From assembly GCA_035296325.1 (NCBI GenBank), contig DATHBD010000032.1:248001-312000 (forward strand): a stretch of 64,000 bases of DNA. Reading direction: 5' to 3'. The translations under genes were made by a program, and so were the position numbers. Positions 8,586 through 17,188 of the stretch are shown here, one piece after another (position 1 is the first letter of the stretch; each line of letters starts with the position of its first letter). The notes beneath the pieces are model-generated. The model did no database searches. It saw nothing but the letters and a program-made list of their open reading frames with translations, and was not told the origin of the DNA. The DNA is from DATHBD01 sp035296325 (GTDB taxonomy: Bacteria; Actinomycetota; Actinomycetes; Mycobacteriales; Micromonosporaceae).

Positions 8586-9488
8586 TCATCGGCTCAGGCG
8601 GTCGATTGCGCCGGTGGCGGAAGAGAGGTAAGCCGGCGGTATCGGCATGCCGCGCGACAGCATCCAATGCACCCGGCTCGTGGCCGTCAGAGCCAAGGTT
8701 ATGTCGTACCCGCGACGGACGTCTGCTGGATCGAACCGACCCCCTAACCCGTCAAGGTAGGCATCGAGGAGATCCTCACCGGTGCTCAGCGCGAGATGAG
8801 CGAGGTCGGATCCGAGTGGGCCCGCGCTGAGCGTTCCCCAGTCCAGCACGGTCGTGGTGTCTTGACCTGCGATGAGGTTGCGAACGTGGAAGTCGCCGTG
8901 ACACACCACGACCGGAACGGACTCCACGACGGACAGGAGGGCATCGCGGCGCTCCCACACCCCGCGCAGCGGCTCGGGCGCATCGATACCCGACCAGTTG
9001 AGCGAACTGACCGCGACGCGCTGCGCGAGCTGATGACCACCCAACCAGGACACAGCCGGAAGGGGGGTCGTGGCCTGCCAGGCCCCGAGTCGGTTCGCGG
9101 CGGTAGCGGCGGACTCAGCCGGCCCGGTGACGTCTTCCAGGTAGACCGCGTCGTCGATGACTCCGAAGCAGCGTGGAGCGGTGAGATGCGGTCCTGACGG
9201 GACTGCCTTCGTCGCGTATGCCAGAAGCTCCCGCCGCCAGTACGCCCAGTGTGTCTGCTTACGTGCGGCCGCCGCATGCGCCCCACTGGTGAGGGGTCGG
9301 AACGTCTTGCGGACCATCGTGAAAGGAAGCTCCCGCGCGCCCGTTCGGACGCGGCCAGCGAGTCGTGCGACTTCGGCCGTCGCCGCACCGGTGCTCCCGA
9401 CGATCGGCGACGCGACGCAGTCCAGCAGTTCGGCGTCACCCGGCTCTGCCCCGGCGGCGACCGCCGCGGCGTGAAGGATATTCCGCAC
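8586..9488 (-). CDS. Aminoglycoside-phosphotransferase-like kinase (APH family), copy 1
   Basis: 300 residues from GTG 9488. A -10-like TATCGT (complement of 9495-9500) sits 6 nt before it, suggesting a leaderless mRNA; the reading frame is open slightly further but has no other start before a stop. The C-terminal half has the APH/choline-kinase catalytic loop (VVVCHGDFHVRNL) and the metal-binding DWGTLSAGPLGSDLAHLA, so phosphotransfer to a small molecule is plausible. The N-terminal lobe is divergent. The substrate is unknown; many family members are not resistance enzymes. It lies on the same strand as, and directly upstream of, HNH copy 1, an arrangement repeated at 60.7-63.1 kb. Confidence 0.8.
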   Translation of the reverse strand: MRNILHAAAVAAGAEPGDAELLDCVASPIVGSTGAATAEVARLAGRVRTGARELPFTMVRKTFRPLTSGAHAAAARKQTHWAYWRRELLAYATKAVPSGPHLTAPRCFGVIDDAVYLEDVTGPAESAATAANRLGAWQATTPLPAVSWLGGHQLAQRVAVSSLNWSGIDAPEPLRGVWERRDALLSVVESVPVVVCHGDFHVRNLIAGQDTTTVLDWGTLSAGPLGSDLAHLALSTGEDLLDAYLDGLGGRFDPADVRRGYDITLALTATSRVHWMLSRGMPIPPAYLSSATGAIDRLSR

Positions 9489-9773
9489 GCGGCGACGATA
9501 TTCGACGCCATCTCCGCGGGCGAACCGTTCACCGGTGGGTGCAACGGCATCTCATCTTCCGCATAGAGCGCGGATGGCGTTCGGGCGCGGTGTTGCGACT
9601 GCCTGGTCCTCACCCGCCGGGGAGAGTGGTGACCGACGTGAACGTCGGGGTGCTGCATATGTCGTGGTGGACCCCTTCGTACATCACGGCAGAGCGGGTG
9701 AAGCGACCGCCGAACAGCAGCGATACGCACTGGTCGGGACACCTGTCGTACTCCCTGGCTAGGCTCCGCGTCT

Positions 9774-10616
9774 ATGGATGAACTTGGCTACTACCGGCGG
9801 CACAGCCGGTTGACTGACCCAGGATCCCAGCGGCACCTCTTCGACGGCCTGCCGGCAGATGTTGCGGCCATGGCGGAGGTGATCGGCGGAGTGCTGATTC
9901 ACCGCGACTGGACCGGGCGGTTCGGGTTCACCTTGCCGGAGCAGCGCCGTGTGGAGGCGAACACCCGATACGTCGAGGCGATGCTCACCTCCCTCGGCAC
10001 GCTGGACGAGCGCGGTCCCGAGCATCGCTTCGCCGGCACCTGCCGCGACTTCGCCGTCCTGCTCTGCGCGATGCTGCGGGAGGCGGGCAGCCCGGCACGG
10101 GCACGCGCCGGCTTCGCGGGGTACTTCATCGACGGCTTCTTCGACGACCACTGGGTGGTCGAGGTCTGGACCGACGACCGCGGGTGGCACCTGGTCGACG
10201 CGCAGATCGCCAGCGCCCCCGCGGGCACCTACACCGACGCCGACATCGACCCACTGAACGTGCCCCGCGATGCGTTCCTCGTCGGCGGCCAGGCATGGCA
10301 GGAATGCCGGACCGGGCGCCGTGATCTGAACCGCATCGGGACCAGCGCGGCAGGATTGACCGGCATGTGGGAGGTCCAGGGCAACGTGATCCGCGACCTC
10401 GCCGCCCTCAACCGTGTCGAGACGCTTCCCTGGGACGACTGGGGCCTCATTCCAGTCCACTACGACCAGCTGGACCCCGCCGACGTCAAACTGCTCGATG
10501 ACATCGCAGTCGTCAGCGCGGCCGGTGGTCCTCCGCAGCAAGCCGCCGACGCCTACCGCAGCGATCCCCGCCTCCCCGTCCCGTCCGCGCTCGCCGACGG
10601 CGTCCGCGCGCAATAG
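9774..10616 (+). CDS. Transglutaminase-like superfamily protein
   Basis: 280 residues from ATG 9774; a -10-like TAGGCT (9760-9765) lies 8 nt before it, so the mRNA may be leaderless. The papain-like transglutaminase core is visible. The nucleophile Cys is in FAGTCRDFAVLLCAMLR, His is in DDHWVVEVW and Asp is in WHLVDAQI. There is no signal peptide or membrane segment, so it is probably cytoplasmic. Family members of this type are more often hydrolases or amidases than crosslinking enzymes; the real substrate is unknown. It is the last gene of the accessory stretch before the DUF58 gene, with which it is convergent, separated by a CGGCGGGCGAA repeat tract. Confidence 0.82.
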   Translation: MDELGYYRRHSRLTDPGSQRHLFDGLPADVAAMAEVIGGVLIHRDWTGRFGFTLPEQRRVEANTRYVEAMLTSLGTLDERGPEHRFAGTCRDFAVLLCAMLREAGSPARARAGFAGYFIDGFFDDHWVVEVWTDDRGWHLVDAQIASAPAGTYTDADIDPLNVPRDAFLVGGQAWQECRTGRRDLNRIGTSAAGLTGMWEVQGNVIRDLAALNRVETLPWDDWGLIPVHYDQLDPADVKLLDDIAVVSAAGGPPQQAADAYRSDPRLPVPSALADGVRAQ

Positions 10617-10617
10617 C

Positions 10618-10690
10618 GTCCGGGCAAACGGCGGCAGGCGGCGGCGGGCGAACGGCGGCGGGCGAACGGCGGCGGGCGGCGGCGGCAGGA
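10618..10690. repeat. GC-rich tandem repeat (GGGCGAACGGCGGC units)
   Basis: Imperfect tandem copies of GGGCGAACGGCGGC fill the gap between two convergent genes. It has no terminator-like U tract and no coding potential that can be supported. Confidence 0.7.
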
Positions 10691-12061
10691 TTACAGGCGG
10701 CCGGACGCCTTCATGGCCAGGTAGGCGTCGGCGACCCGGGAGGCGAACACGTCCGCCGGCGCGTCGATGACCTCGACGCCGTACCGGGCCAGCGCGGCGC
10801 GGACCCGGTCCCGTTCGATGAGCGCCTGCTGTGCGGCGGCGGACCGGTAGACGTCGGACGCGGTGACCGGCCGGGGCTCGTCCGCCGGATCCACGCCCGG
10901 TCGGACGGGTTGCAGCGCCGTCATGGCGGCCAGTGCCGGGTCGTGCACGGCGGCCACCACCACCTTGTGTCGGGCGGCGAGTACGGGCAGCACCGGCAGC
11001 AGCCCTTCCCCGAGCGCGCCCGGTTCGAGGGCGGTGAAGAGTACGACCAGTGCGCGCTTGCGCTCGCGGCGCAGTACCTCGCCGGCGACCAGCCCGAAGT
11101 CCGTCTCGACCAGCGCGGGGAACAGCGGCGCCATCGCGTTGACCAGGCGCCAGAGGAGCGTGCGTTTACCCACGTTGGTGACGGACGCGCGCACCTTGGT
11201 GTCGATGGCGAGCAGGTCGACCCGGTCGTCGGCCCGCGACGCGAGTACGGCCAGCAGCAGGGCGGCGTCCATCGAGGCGTCCAGCCGCGGCTCGTTGCCG
11301 ATGCGTGCGGCCGATGTGCGACCGGTGTCGAGGACGCACAGCACGCGCCGGTCGCGCTCCGGACGCCAGGTACGCACGACCACGTCGGAGCGCCGGGCGC
11401 TGGCCCGCCAGTCGATGGACCGCACGTCGTCACCGACCACGTACTCGCGCAGCGTGTCGAACTCGGTGCCCTGACCGCGGCCACGGGTCACCACCGAACC
11501 GTCGAGTACGCGCAGCCGGGCCATCTTCTCGGGCAGGTGCCGCCGCGCGGCAAACGGCGGGTAGACCCGCAGATTCCACGCCGGGGTGGCGGCGTCGGCG
11601 GCGCGCCTGCGGAGCTGGCGGTACCCGCAGCCCAGCGGCCCGTAGGAGCGAAGACTGATCCGCACCGCCGGCCGGTCGCCCCGCCGGGTCGGCCGCAGGT
11701 GGGTCTCCACGGTGGTCGAGGCGCCGGCGTCGAGGTCGACGTCGACGGAGTACGGCTCCGCCCCGGCCGACGGCACCCACGCGTCCCGGATCTCCCCACG
11801 CAGTGGCCGCGCCGAACCGTTGCGGACGGTGAGCCGCACGGTCGCGGGGTCGCCGAGCCAGATCGCCCGGTCGCCCTCTCTGGTGTATGTCACGTCCCCC
11901 GGCGCGGCTGCCAGCGCAATGTCGAGAAGAGACACCAGCAGGACCAGTGCCAGCCACCCGGCGCCGATCAGCCACGGCACGCTCCCGCCGAGCGCAGTCC
12001 CGGCCGTGGCGACGAAGATCGCCCCCGCGACCAGAAGTACCGCCGGCCGCGCTGTGATCAT
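10691..12061 (-). CDS. DUF58 domain protein (MoxR-associated)
   Basis: 456 residues from ATG 12061, whose ATGA overlaps the MoxR stop. The longer in-frame opening lies inside moxR and is rejected. Two membrane helices occupy roughly residues 4-50 (VLLVAGAIFVATAGTALGG and the following hydrophobic stretch). They are followed by a beta-rich region and the DUF58 motif (GTEFDTLREYVVGDDVRSID), then a von Willebrand A-like fold with CVLDTGRTS as a candidate MIDAS. DUF58 proteins pair with MoxR AAA ATPases, probably as substrate or metal-linked client; the exact function is unknown. It is the terminal gene of a five-gene minus-strand operon with 4-nt overlaps. Confidence 0.9.
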   Translation of the reverse strand: MITARPAVLLVAGAIFVATAGTALGGSVPWLIGAGWLALVLLVSLLDIALAAAPGDVTYTREGDRAIWLGDPATVRLTVRNGSARPLRGEIRDAWVPSAGAEPYSVDVDLDAGASTTVETHLRPTRRGDRPAVRISLRSYGPLGCGYRQLRRRAADAATPAWNLRVYPPFAARRHLPEKMARLRVLDGSVVTRGRGQGTEFDTLREYVVGDDVRSIDWRASARRSDVVVRTWRPERDRRVLCVLDTGRTSAARIGNEPRLDASMDAALLLAVLASRADDRVDLLAIDTKVRASVTNVGKRTLLWRLVNAMAPLFPALVETDFGLVAGEVLRRERKRALVVLFTALEPGALGEGLLPVLPVLAARHKVVVAAVHDPALAAMTALQPVRPGVDPADEPRPVTASDVYRSAAAQQALIERDRVRAALARYGVEVIDAPADVFASRVADAYLAMKASGRL

Positions 12062-13155
12062 CTTGGCGTCGGCACGGTGGCGAGCACAGCGTCGAGTACG
12101 GCGTCCGCGGTGACCCCTTCCAGTTCGGCCTCCGGCCGTACCCGGACCCGGTGCCGCAGCGCCGGCCGGGCCAGCGCCTTCACGTCGTCCGGCGTGAGGT
12201 ACTCCCGGCCGGTCAGCCAGGCCCAGGCCTTCGCGGAGTTGAGCAGCGCGGTCGCGCCGCGCGGAGAGGCGCCCAGCTCGAGGGAGGGCGAGACCCGGGT
12301 GGCGCGGCACAGATCCACCACGTAGGCGAGCACCGCGTCGGCCACTGCGACGCGCTGCACCGCCGCCCGGCCGGCGGCCAGGTCGGCGGCGTTGGCGACG
12401 GGGCGGACTCCCGCGGCGGCCAGGTTCCTCGGATCGAACCCCTGGTGGTGCGCCTGAAGCACGCGCAGCTCGTCCTCCCGGTTGGGCAGCGGCACGGTCA
12501 GCTTGAGCAGAAACCGGTCCAGTTGGGCCTCCGGCAGCGGGTACGTCCCCTCGTACTCGATCGGGTTCTGCGTTGCCGCTACCACGAACGGCTCGGGCAA
12601 CGGCCGGGCCTCTCCCTCGACCGAGACCTGCCGCTCCTCCATCACCTCGAGCAGTGCCGCCTGGGTCTTCGGAGGGGTGCGGTTGATCTCGTCGGCCAGC
12701 AGGAGGTTGGTGAAGACCGGCCCCTCCCGGAACTGGAACGCCGCCGTACGGGCATCGAAGATCAGCGAACCGGTCACGTCACCCGGCATCAGGTCGGGGG
12801 TGAACTGCACCCGCTTCGTGTCCAGCTCCAACGTCGCTGCGAGGGTGCGGATGAGCAGGGTCTTCGCCACGCCCGGTACGCCTTCCAGCAGCACATGACC
12901 GCGGCAGAGCAACGCGATCACCACGCCGGTGACCACCGCGTCCTGGCCAAGGATGACCTTGCCCACCTCGGCCCGGAGCCGGGCCAGTGCCGCGCGTGCC
13001 CGGGCGCTCTGCTCGGCGTTGTCGGCGTCCGACCGCTGGCCGGCGTCTGACCGCTGGCCGGCGTCTGACCGCTGGCCGGCGTCCGAACTCTGGCCGGACG
13101 GTTGCGGCTGGCCGTTCGGGGCCGTGCCGACCGGCGTGTACGTCGCATCGGTCAC
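12058..13155 (-). CDS. MoxR-family AAA+ ATPase
   Basis: 365 residues from GTG 13155, overlapping the DUF4350 stop as GTGA. Walker A (GVPGVAKT), Walker B (LLLADEINRTPPKTQ), the MoxR signature EVMEERQVSVEG and sensor 1 (VVAATQNPIEYEGTYPLPEA) are intact, so it should be an active ATPase. MoxR proteins act as chaperone-like machines, often for vWA-domain clients such as the DUF58 protein encoded next. The N-terminal leader of about 50 residues carries an 18-bp in-frame tandem repeat giving repeated SDAGQR hexapeptides (13020-13090), absent from typical family members. The cluster organisation matches mycobacterial moxR2 loci. Confidence 0.94.
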   Translation of the reverse strand: MTDATYTPVGTAPNGQPQPSGQSSDAGQRSDAGQRSDAGQRSDADNAEQSARARAALARLRAEVGKVILGQDAVVTGVVIALLCRGHVLLEGVPGVAKTLLIRTLAATLELDTKRVQFTPDLMPGDVTGSLIFDARTAAFQFREGPVFTNLLLADEINRTPPKTQAALLEVMEERQVSVEGEARPLPEPFVVAATQNPIEYEGTYPLPEAQLDRFLLKLTVPLPNREDELRVLQAHHQGFDPRNLAAAGVRPVANAADLAAGRAAVQRVAVADAVLAYVVDLCRATRVSPSLELGASPRGATALLNSAKAWAWLTGREYLTPDDVKALARPALRHRVRVRPEAELEGVTADAVLDAVLATVPTPR

Positions 13156-14777
13156 CGGGAATCTCCTTCGGGTACGGCGTTCGATGGCGCCTGGCGCGTC
13201 ACCGCATGCAACAGCGTGTCCAGATCGACGGCGGCCTGCACCAGCGCCCGGTCGTCGGCTGGTCCTGGCTCAGCCAGCTTGTCGCGCCTGCTCCGCTTGC
13301 TCGGCTTGCCCGGCTTGGCCGGCGTCGCCGGGGCGGGCTCGGCGGTCGGCGCCTCGGTGGTTGCCGCCTCGGTGGTTGCCGCCGGGTCGGTCGGCGCCGG
13401 GTACAGCGTGGTCGTGACCTGGTCGGGCGACCAGCCGGAGGCCGCCGCGACGGCCGACACGAGACTGTCGGCAGGCGCGTCCGACGGAAGGTCGAGGAGC
13501 CGGGTCAGGCGGGCCCGGGTGGCAGTCTGGAGTGTGGTGAGTGTCGCGCCCCGTGCCTTCGCGCGCTGGTACAGCCGGCCGCGTCCCTCCACCGTCTCGG
13601 TGGAGCGCACCGCCACCGGCAACGGCTCCAGCACCGGTACGGCCAACCGTCGCCCCCGCGCCAGGGCGAACAGCAGTGCGGCCAGCCCGATCAGCGCCGC
13701 GGCGGCGAAGATGGACGGGGGAAAGGCCTGCCACAACGGGTTCCCACCGGCGGCCCGGTCCTCCTCCTTGCCGTCCGGAGGAAACGGGCCCAAGGCCTCC
13801 TCGCTGCCGCTGGGCATCGGGAAGTCGTGCTCGGGAACTCCGCCGGCAGACGGGTTGGGGCGCAGCGACGCCGGTGCCGGTGGCGCACCGGCCAGCGCGG
13901 GGTCGTCCACCACGCCGGGGGCCCGCTCCGGACGGTGCAGATCCAGCCAGACCACGCGGGGTGCCCGGGAGAGCAGGCCGAGCGCGAGTTCACTGTTGCC
14001 GTGCTCGTCGATCCGATCATTTCGGAAGATGTCGTCCGCGCCGACCAGGGTGTTCTCGGCCGCGCCCCGGCGGTAGCCGATCAGTGAGCCGCCATAGCAG
14101 GTGTACAGCCCGGTCGCGGCCGTGCCCTCGGCCGTGTCGTCGACCGGGCCGAAGCGCAGCCGACCGACTCCGGCCGGGCCGGCCGCGGTGGCCGGCGGGA
14201 AGGCACACCTTGGCGGCACCGCCCGGGCGGCGAGCCGCTCCTGGGTGATGCCGGTGGGGATCAGGCCGTTGGCGATCGTGCGCCGGTTCGGGGCGACGAT
14301 CACCACCTGGGTGGAGGCCGGCAGCAGCTTGAGCATGCGCAGATAGTGGCGGTGCATCAGTTGGGGAGCGGGCAGCAGGAGCGTCGCGTTGCCCCGGTGG
14401 GCGGAGACCAGCGCATCCGAGCTGTGCGTCTCGCGCTGCACCTGCACACCGCGGGCGCTCAGCCGGTCGGCCAGCCGGCTGGCGCCGATCCCGGCGGTGC
14501 TGCGTGGTGACAGGTACGCCTCGTCGGTCGCGCTGGGCTGCTGGATCGTGTACGCGATCGCCGAGAGGATGCCGATCACCAGGACGATGGCCAGCGGTGT
14601 CACCAGCCGCAGCCAGCGTCGGCTGCGGCGCTTCGACCGCGGGCCGGCCGGCCCGGGGCGCGAACCAGCATGTGAACCGGGGTGCGAACCAGCGTGTGAA
14701 CCGGGGTGCCGTCCGGCGGGCGCCGCCGTGGCGGCGTCCGCGGGCACGGCCGTGCGGAGCGTGTCGCCGGCCGTCAT
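13152..14777 (-). CDS. DUF4350 domain membrane protein
   Basis: 541 residues from ATG 14777, overlapping the DUF4129 stop (ATGA). A Pro/Gly/His-rich cytoplasmic leader includes a 24-bp tandem repeat (peptide GSHAGSHPG, DNA 14665-14712). A membrane helix follows at about residues 52-72, then an extracytoplasmic DUF4350 domain (DEAYLSPRSTAGIGASRLAD, ATLLLPAPQ, VVIVAPN), which resembles the ABC-associated GldG-like fold. A second helix at about residues 355-375 leads to a long, partly low-complexity cytoplasmic tail. DUF4350 is a standard partner in MoxR/DUF58/DUF4129 operons. A role in envelope processes is inferred only from context. Confidence 0.86.
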   Translation of the reverse strand: MTAGDTLRTAVPADAATAAPAGRHPGSHAGSHPGSHAGSRPGPAGPRSKRRSRRWLRLVTPLAIVLVIGILSAIAYTIQQPSATDEAYLSPRSTAGIGASRLADRLSARGVQVQRETHSSDALVSAHRGNATLLLPAPQLMHRHYLRMLKLLPASTQVVIVAPNRRTIANGLIPTGITQERLAARAVPPRCAFPPATAAGPAGVGRLRFGPVDDTAEGTAATGLYTCYGGSLIGYRRGAAENTLVGADDIFRNDRIDEHGNSELALGLLSRAPRVVWLDLHRPERAPGVVDDPALAGAPPAPASLRPNPSAGGVPEHDFPMPSGSEEALGPFPPDGKEEDRAAGGNPLWQAFPPSIFAAAALIGLAALLFALARGRRLAVPVLEPLPVAVRSTETVEGRGRLYQRAKARGATLTTLQTATRARLTRLLDLPSDAPADSLVSAVAAASGWSPDQVTTTLYPAPTDPAATTEAATTEAPTAEPAPATPAKPGKPSKRSRRDKLAEPGPADDRALVQAAVDLDTLLHAVTRQAPSNAVPEGDSR

Positions 14778-15397
14778 GATCGGCTGCCCGCGGGCACCGG
14801 CCCGGCCGCCAATCGGCTCACGTCCTCGGTGAGGGCCCGCATCCGCACGTCGTGCTCGGCACGGGCGGGGTGCAGCCCGTACCAGATGTCGGAGAAGATC
14901 CGGGCCGCTTCACCGAGCGGCGGCTCGACCGCCGGCCGCACGGCGGCGGCCGCGCCGGCAAGCTCGGTGACCGTCCAGCCCGGACGGTGCTCCACGATGC
15001 CCCGCTCCACCAGGTCGCGCACGATGGCGCGGAGCCGCTCCCGGACCGCATCGGCGTAGCGGCCTTCCGCGGCGAACCGATCGGCCAGGGTGAGAAAGGC
15101 GGCGACCGGTAGGTCAGGAAGGTCGGCGTCATCGGACGCCGGGTCGGCAGCTGCCTCCTCGGTGGCGTCCTTGCGGGCTCGCCGCCGCCACCTCCAGCGC
15201 CATCGCAGGGTGGGCCACCGCAGGCGGAGCCGTGGCCGCTGCAGTCGCCATCTCGGCAGGTGCCGAGGTATCCAGCGGGGGAAGTAGTACCAGAGCACGC
15301 CGACCAGGCCGGCAGCGAGGACCAGGACCAGCAGGACGAGCGGCAGCGGGATCCGGTCGGAGATCGCCGCCAGCACGTCGACCCACCACCGGCTCAC
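14774..15397 (-). CDS. DUF4129 domain membrane protein
   Basis: 207 residues from GTG 15397, overlapping the upstream stop as GTGA; the much longer in-frame opening lies inside the next gene and is rejected. One strong membrane helix (LVLLVLVLAAGLVGVLWYYF) is near the N-terminus. A very basic, Trp/Arg-rich stretch follows, and then the C-terminal DUF4129 domain (LADRFAAEGRYADAVRERL, RIFSDIWYGLHPA). In other actinobacteria DUF4129 is found alone or fused to transglutaminase-like proteins, and with MoxR. The order here, membrane protein-DUF4129-DUF4350-MoxR-DUF58, is standard for the cluster. Function is unknown. Confidence 0.86.
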   Translation of the reverse strand: MSRWWVDVLAAISDRIPLPLVLLVLVLAAGLVGVLWYYFPRWIPRHLPRWRLQRPRLRLRWPTLRWRWRWRRRARKDATEEAAADPASDDADLPDLPVAAFLTLADRFAAEGRYADAVRERLRAIVRDLVERGIVEHRPGWTVTELAGAAAAVRPAVEPPLGEAARIFSDIWYGLHPARAEHDVRMRALTEDVSRLAAGPVPAGSRS

Positions 15398-16230
15398 CGT
15401 CGCACCGCCAGGTCGGGTGCGGTGTGCCGGCGCCGGTTGAGCGCGATGGTCAGGTCCAGCCCTTCCGTGCGCATCCTGGTCTCGAGGTACAGCACCGCGT
15501 CCAGGCAGGCGAGCATGGCGTAGGCGAGAGCGTTCACGGCGATCCAGGTGCCCACGCTCAGGACCGTCACCCAGGTGCCGGTCACCGGCAGCACGAACTC
15601 CAGCGCCGCGAGCCCGCCAGCACCGAGCGCGACGCGGATCGCCAGCCAACCGAGGTAGCCGACGAGGCGGATTCCGCATCCGCGCAGTCCCGCCCGGCAG
15701 GACAGCGAGACGGATCGGATCAGCGCGGAGAAGGGGCCCGCGCGCTCGACCACCAGCGCCGGTACGACCAGACCGACCAGCCCGTATCCGACCACCCAGG
15801 GCACCAGGCCGGCAAGCGACGCGAGGACGGCGACCACGCCGACGACGAGGGCGGCCACCAGGGCCGGGCCGAACCGGCCGCCGCGTGGCGAGAGCAGGCG
15901 ACGGCCGCGGACCGGTTCGCCGCTCAACGCCGCCCGCGCGCCGCGTGTGGTGAGGCAGCCCAGCAGCGCGATGATCACCGCTTCGGTGGCGAACCCGACG
16001 CCGAGCATCAGCCAGTACTCGCCGAGCCGGTCGGAGTACGGCGGGAAGTACCAGGGCGGCTGCACCACCGCCATCCGCCGCAACGGGTACAGCACGGCCT
16101 GTTCGGCGGCGCACAGGACCAGGGCGACCGCGAGCAGCACGGTGGCGTGGCGCCGCAGCAGCGCGACGGCGGCATCCAGTAGCTCACCGAGCGTGAGTGG
16201 ACGCAGCGGCAGCACGCTCGCCCCGTCCAT
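15394..16230 (-). CDS. Multi-pass membrane protein, first gene of MoxR operon
   Basis: 278 residues from ATG 16230, preceded by GGGGGTGGC as a possible ribosome-binding site. About six hydrophobic segments are visible. The N-terminus reads LRPLTLGELLDAAVALLRRH, a motif shared with the membrane domain of glycerophosphodiester phosphodiesterase-like and DUF7544/DUF7847-type actinobacterial membrane proteins. No enzymatic residues can be seen. It opens the minus-strand operon whose remaining genes all start with 4-nt overlaps, so it is probably expressed with MoxR. The 263-bp gap to mtrA must hold two divergent promoters. Confidence 0.8.
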   Translation of the reverse strand: MDGASVLPLRPLTLGELLDAAVALLRRHATVLLAVALVLCAAEQAVLYPLRRMAVVQPPWYFPPYSDRLGEYWLMLGVGFATEAVIIALLGCLTTRGARAALSGEPVRGRRLLSPRGGRFGPALVAALVVGVVAVLASLAGLVPWVVGYGLVGLVVPALVVERAGPFSALIRSVSLSCRAGLRGCGIRLVGYLGWLAIRVALGAGGLAALEFVLPVTGTWVTVLSVGTWIAVNALAYAMLACLDAVLYLETRMRTEGLDLTIALNRRRHTAPDLAVRR

Positions 16231-16493
16231 GCCACCCCCAGTGTCGCCGCCCGGTCGCCGCCAGACGCTGCCCCGTCGCCGTGAGGCGCCGTGAGGCGCC
16301 GTGACGACGCTGCGCAGACGCCGCTTATCCGTGCGTACGGTATCGGGAAGTGGCGAGTCGGCACTGCCCCCCGGCTCGATCGGAAGGAAATGACGGAAAT
16401 CAACCGCAAAAACGGGTGGGGATCACGGCCGGCGCGGGCCCCAACCGAGGTCGCGGTCCCACCACACCGCCGTGAGGTGGAATATTGGACTCC

Positions 16494-17183
16494 ATGAGAG
16501 CCCGCGTTCTGGTGGTCGACGACGATCCCGCACTGGCCGAGATGCTCGGCATCGTGCTGCGAAGTGAAGGATTCCTCCCATCCTTCGTGGCTGACGGGGA
16601 GCGCGCGCTCGCGGCATTCCGCGAAGCCCGACCCGACATCGTGCTGCTCGACCTGATGCTCCCCGGGATGAGCGGCATTGACGTCTGCCGGGCGATCCGG
16701 GTCGAGTCGGGGCTGCCAATCGTCATGCTGACCGCGAAGAGCGACACTGTGGACGTGGTGCTCGGCCTGGAGTCCGGGGCCGATGACTACGTCGTGAAGC
16801 CGTTCAAGCCGAAGGAACTCGTCGCGCGGATGCGTGCCCGGCTGCGCCGCGGCGAGGATGTGGCGCCGGAGATGCTCACCATCGGCCCGCCCGGCAACCA
16901 GATCACCATCGACGTGCCCGCGCACACGGCCATGCGCGACGGCGCCGAGGTGAAGCTGACCCCCTTGGAGTTCGATCTGCTGGTCGCCCTGGCCCGCAAG
17001 CCGCGGCAGGTCTTCACCCGCGAGGTTCTGCTGGAGCAGGTCTGGGGCTACCGGCACGCGGCGGACACCCGGCTGGTCAACGTCCATGTCCAGCGGCTCC
17101 GTGCGAAGATCGAACCGGATCCGGAGCGCCCGGAGATCATTCTGACCGTGCGCGGGGTCGGCTACAAAGCGGGGACCGGCTAG
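16494..17183 (+). CDS. mtrA: Response regulator MtrA
   Basis: 229 residues from ATG 16494; TTG 16485 is possible but adds only three residues. The receiver domain (residues 1-120) has acidic DDD near the N-terminus, phospho-acceptor Asp53 (IVLLDLMLPGMSG), Thr in VMLTAKS and Lys in VVKPFKP. An OmpR/PhoB-type winged helix follows (residues about 130-226, VFTREVLLEQVWGYRH, VHVQRLRAKIE). With the next gene it forms the actinobacterial MtrAB system controlling cell-wall, division and osmostress genes. Identity is supported by the mtrA-mtrB-lpqB order. An AT-rich AATATT is 7 nt before the start and could be a -10 for a leaderless mRNA. Confidence 0.97.
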   Translation: MRARVLVVDDDPALAEMLGIVLRSEGFLPSFVADGERALAAFREARPDIVLLDLMLPGMSGIDVCRAIRVESGLPIVMLTAKSDTVDVVLGLESGADDYVVKPFKPKELVARMRARLRRGEDVAPEMLTIGPPGNQITIDVPAHTAMRDGAEVKLTPLEFDLLVALARKPRQVFTREVLLEQVWGYRHAADTRLVNVHVQRLRAKIEPDPERPEIILTVRGVGYKAGTG

Positions 17184-17188
17184 ACCCG

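Noticed and set aside
8512..8830. Short hydrophobic peptide starting PVAVIMLVAVITCLAM
   Set aside because: It has no ribosome-binding site, is made by an 18-bp repeat and runs antisense into the kinase gene.
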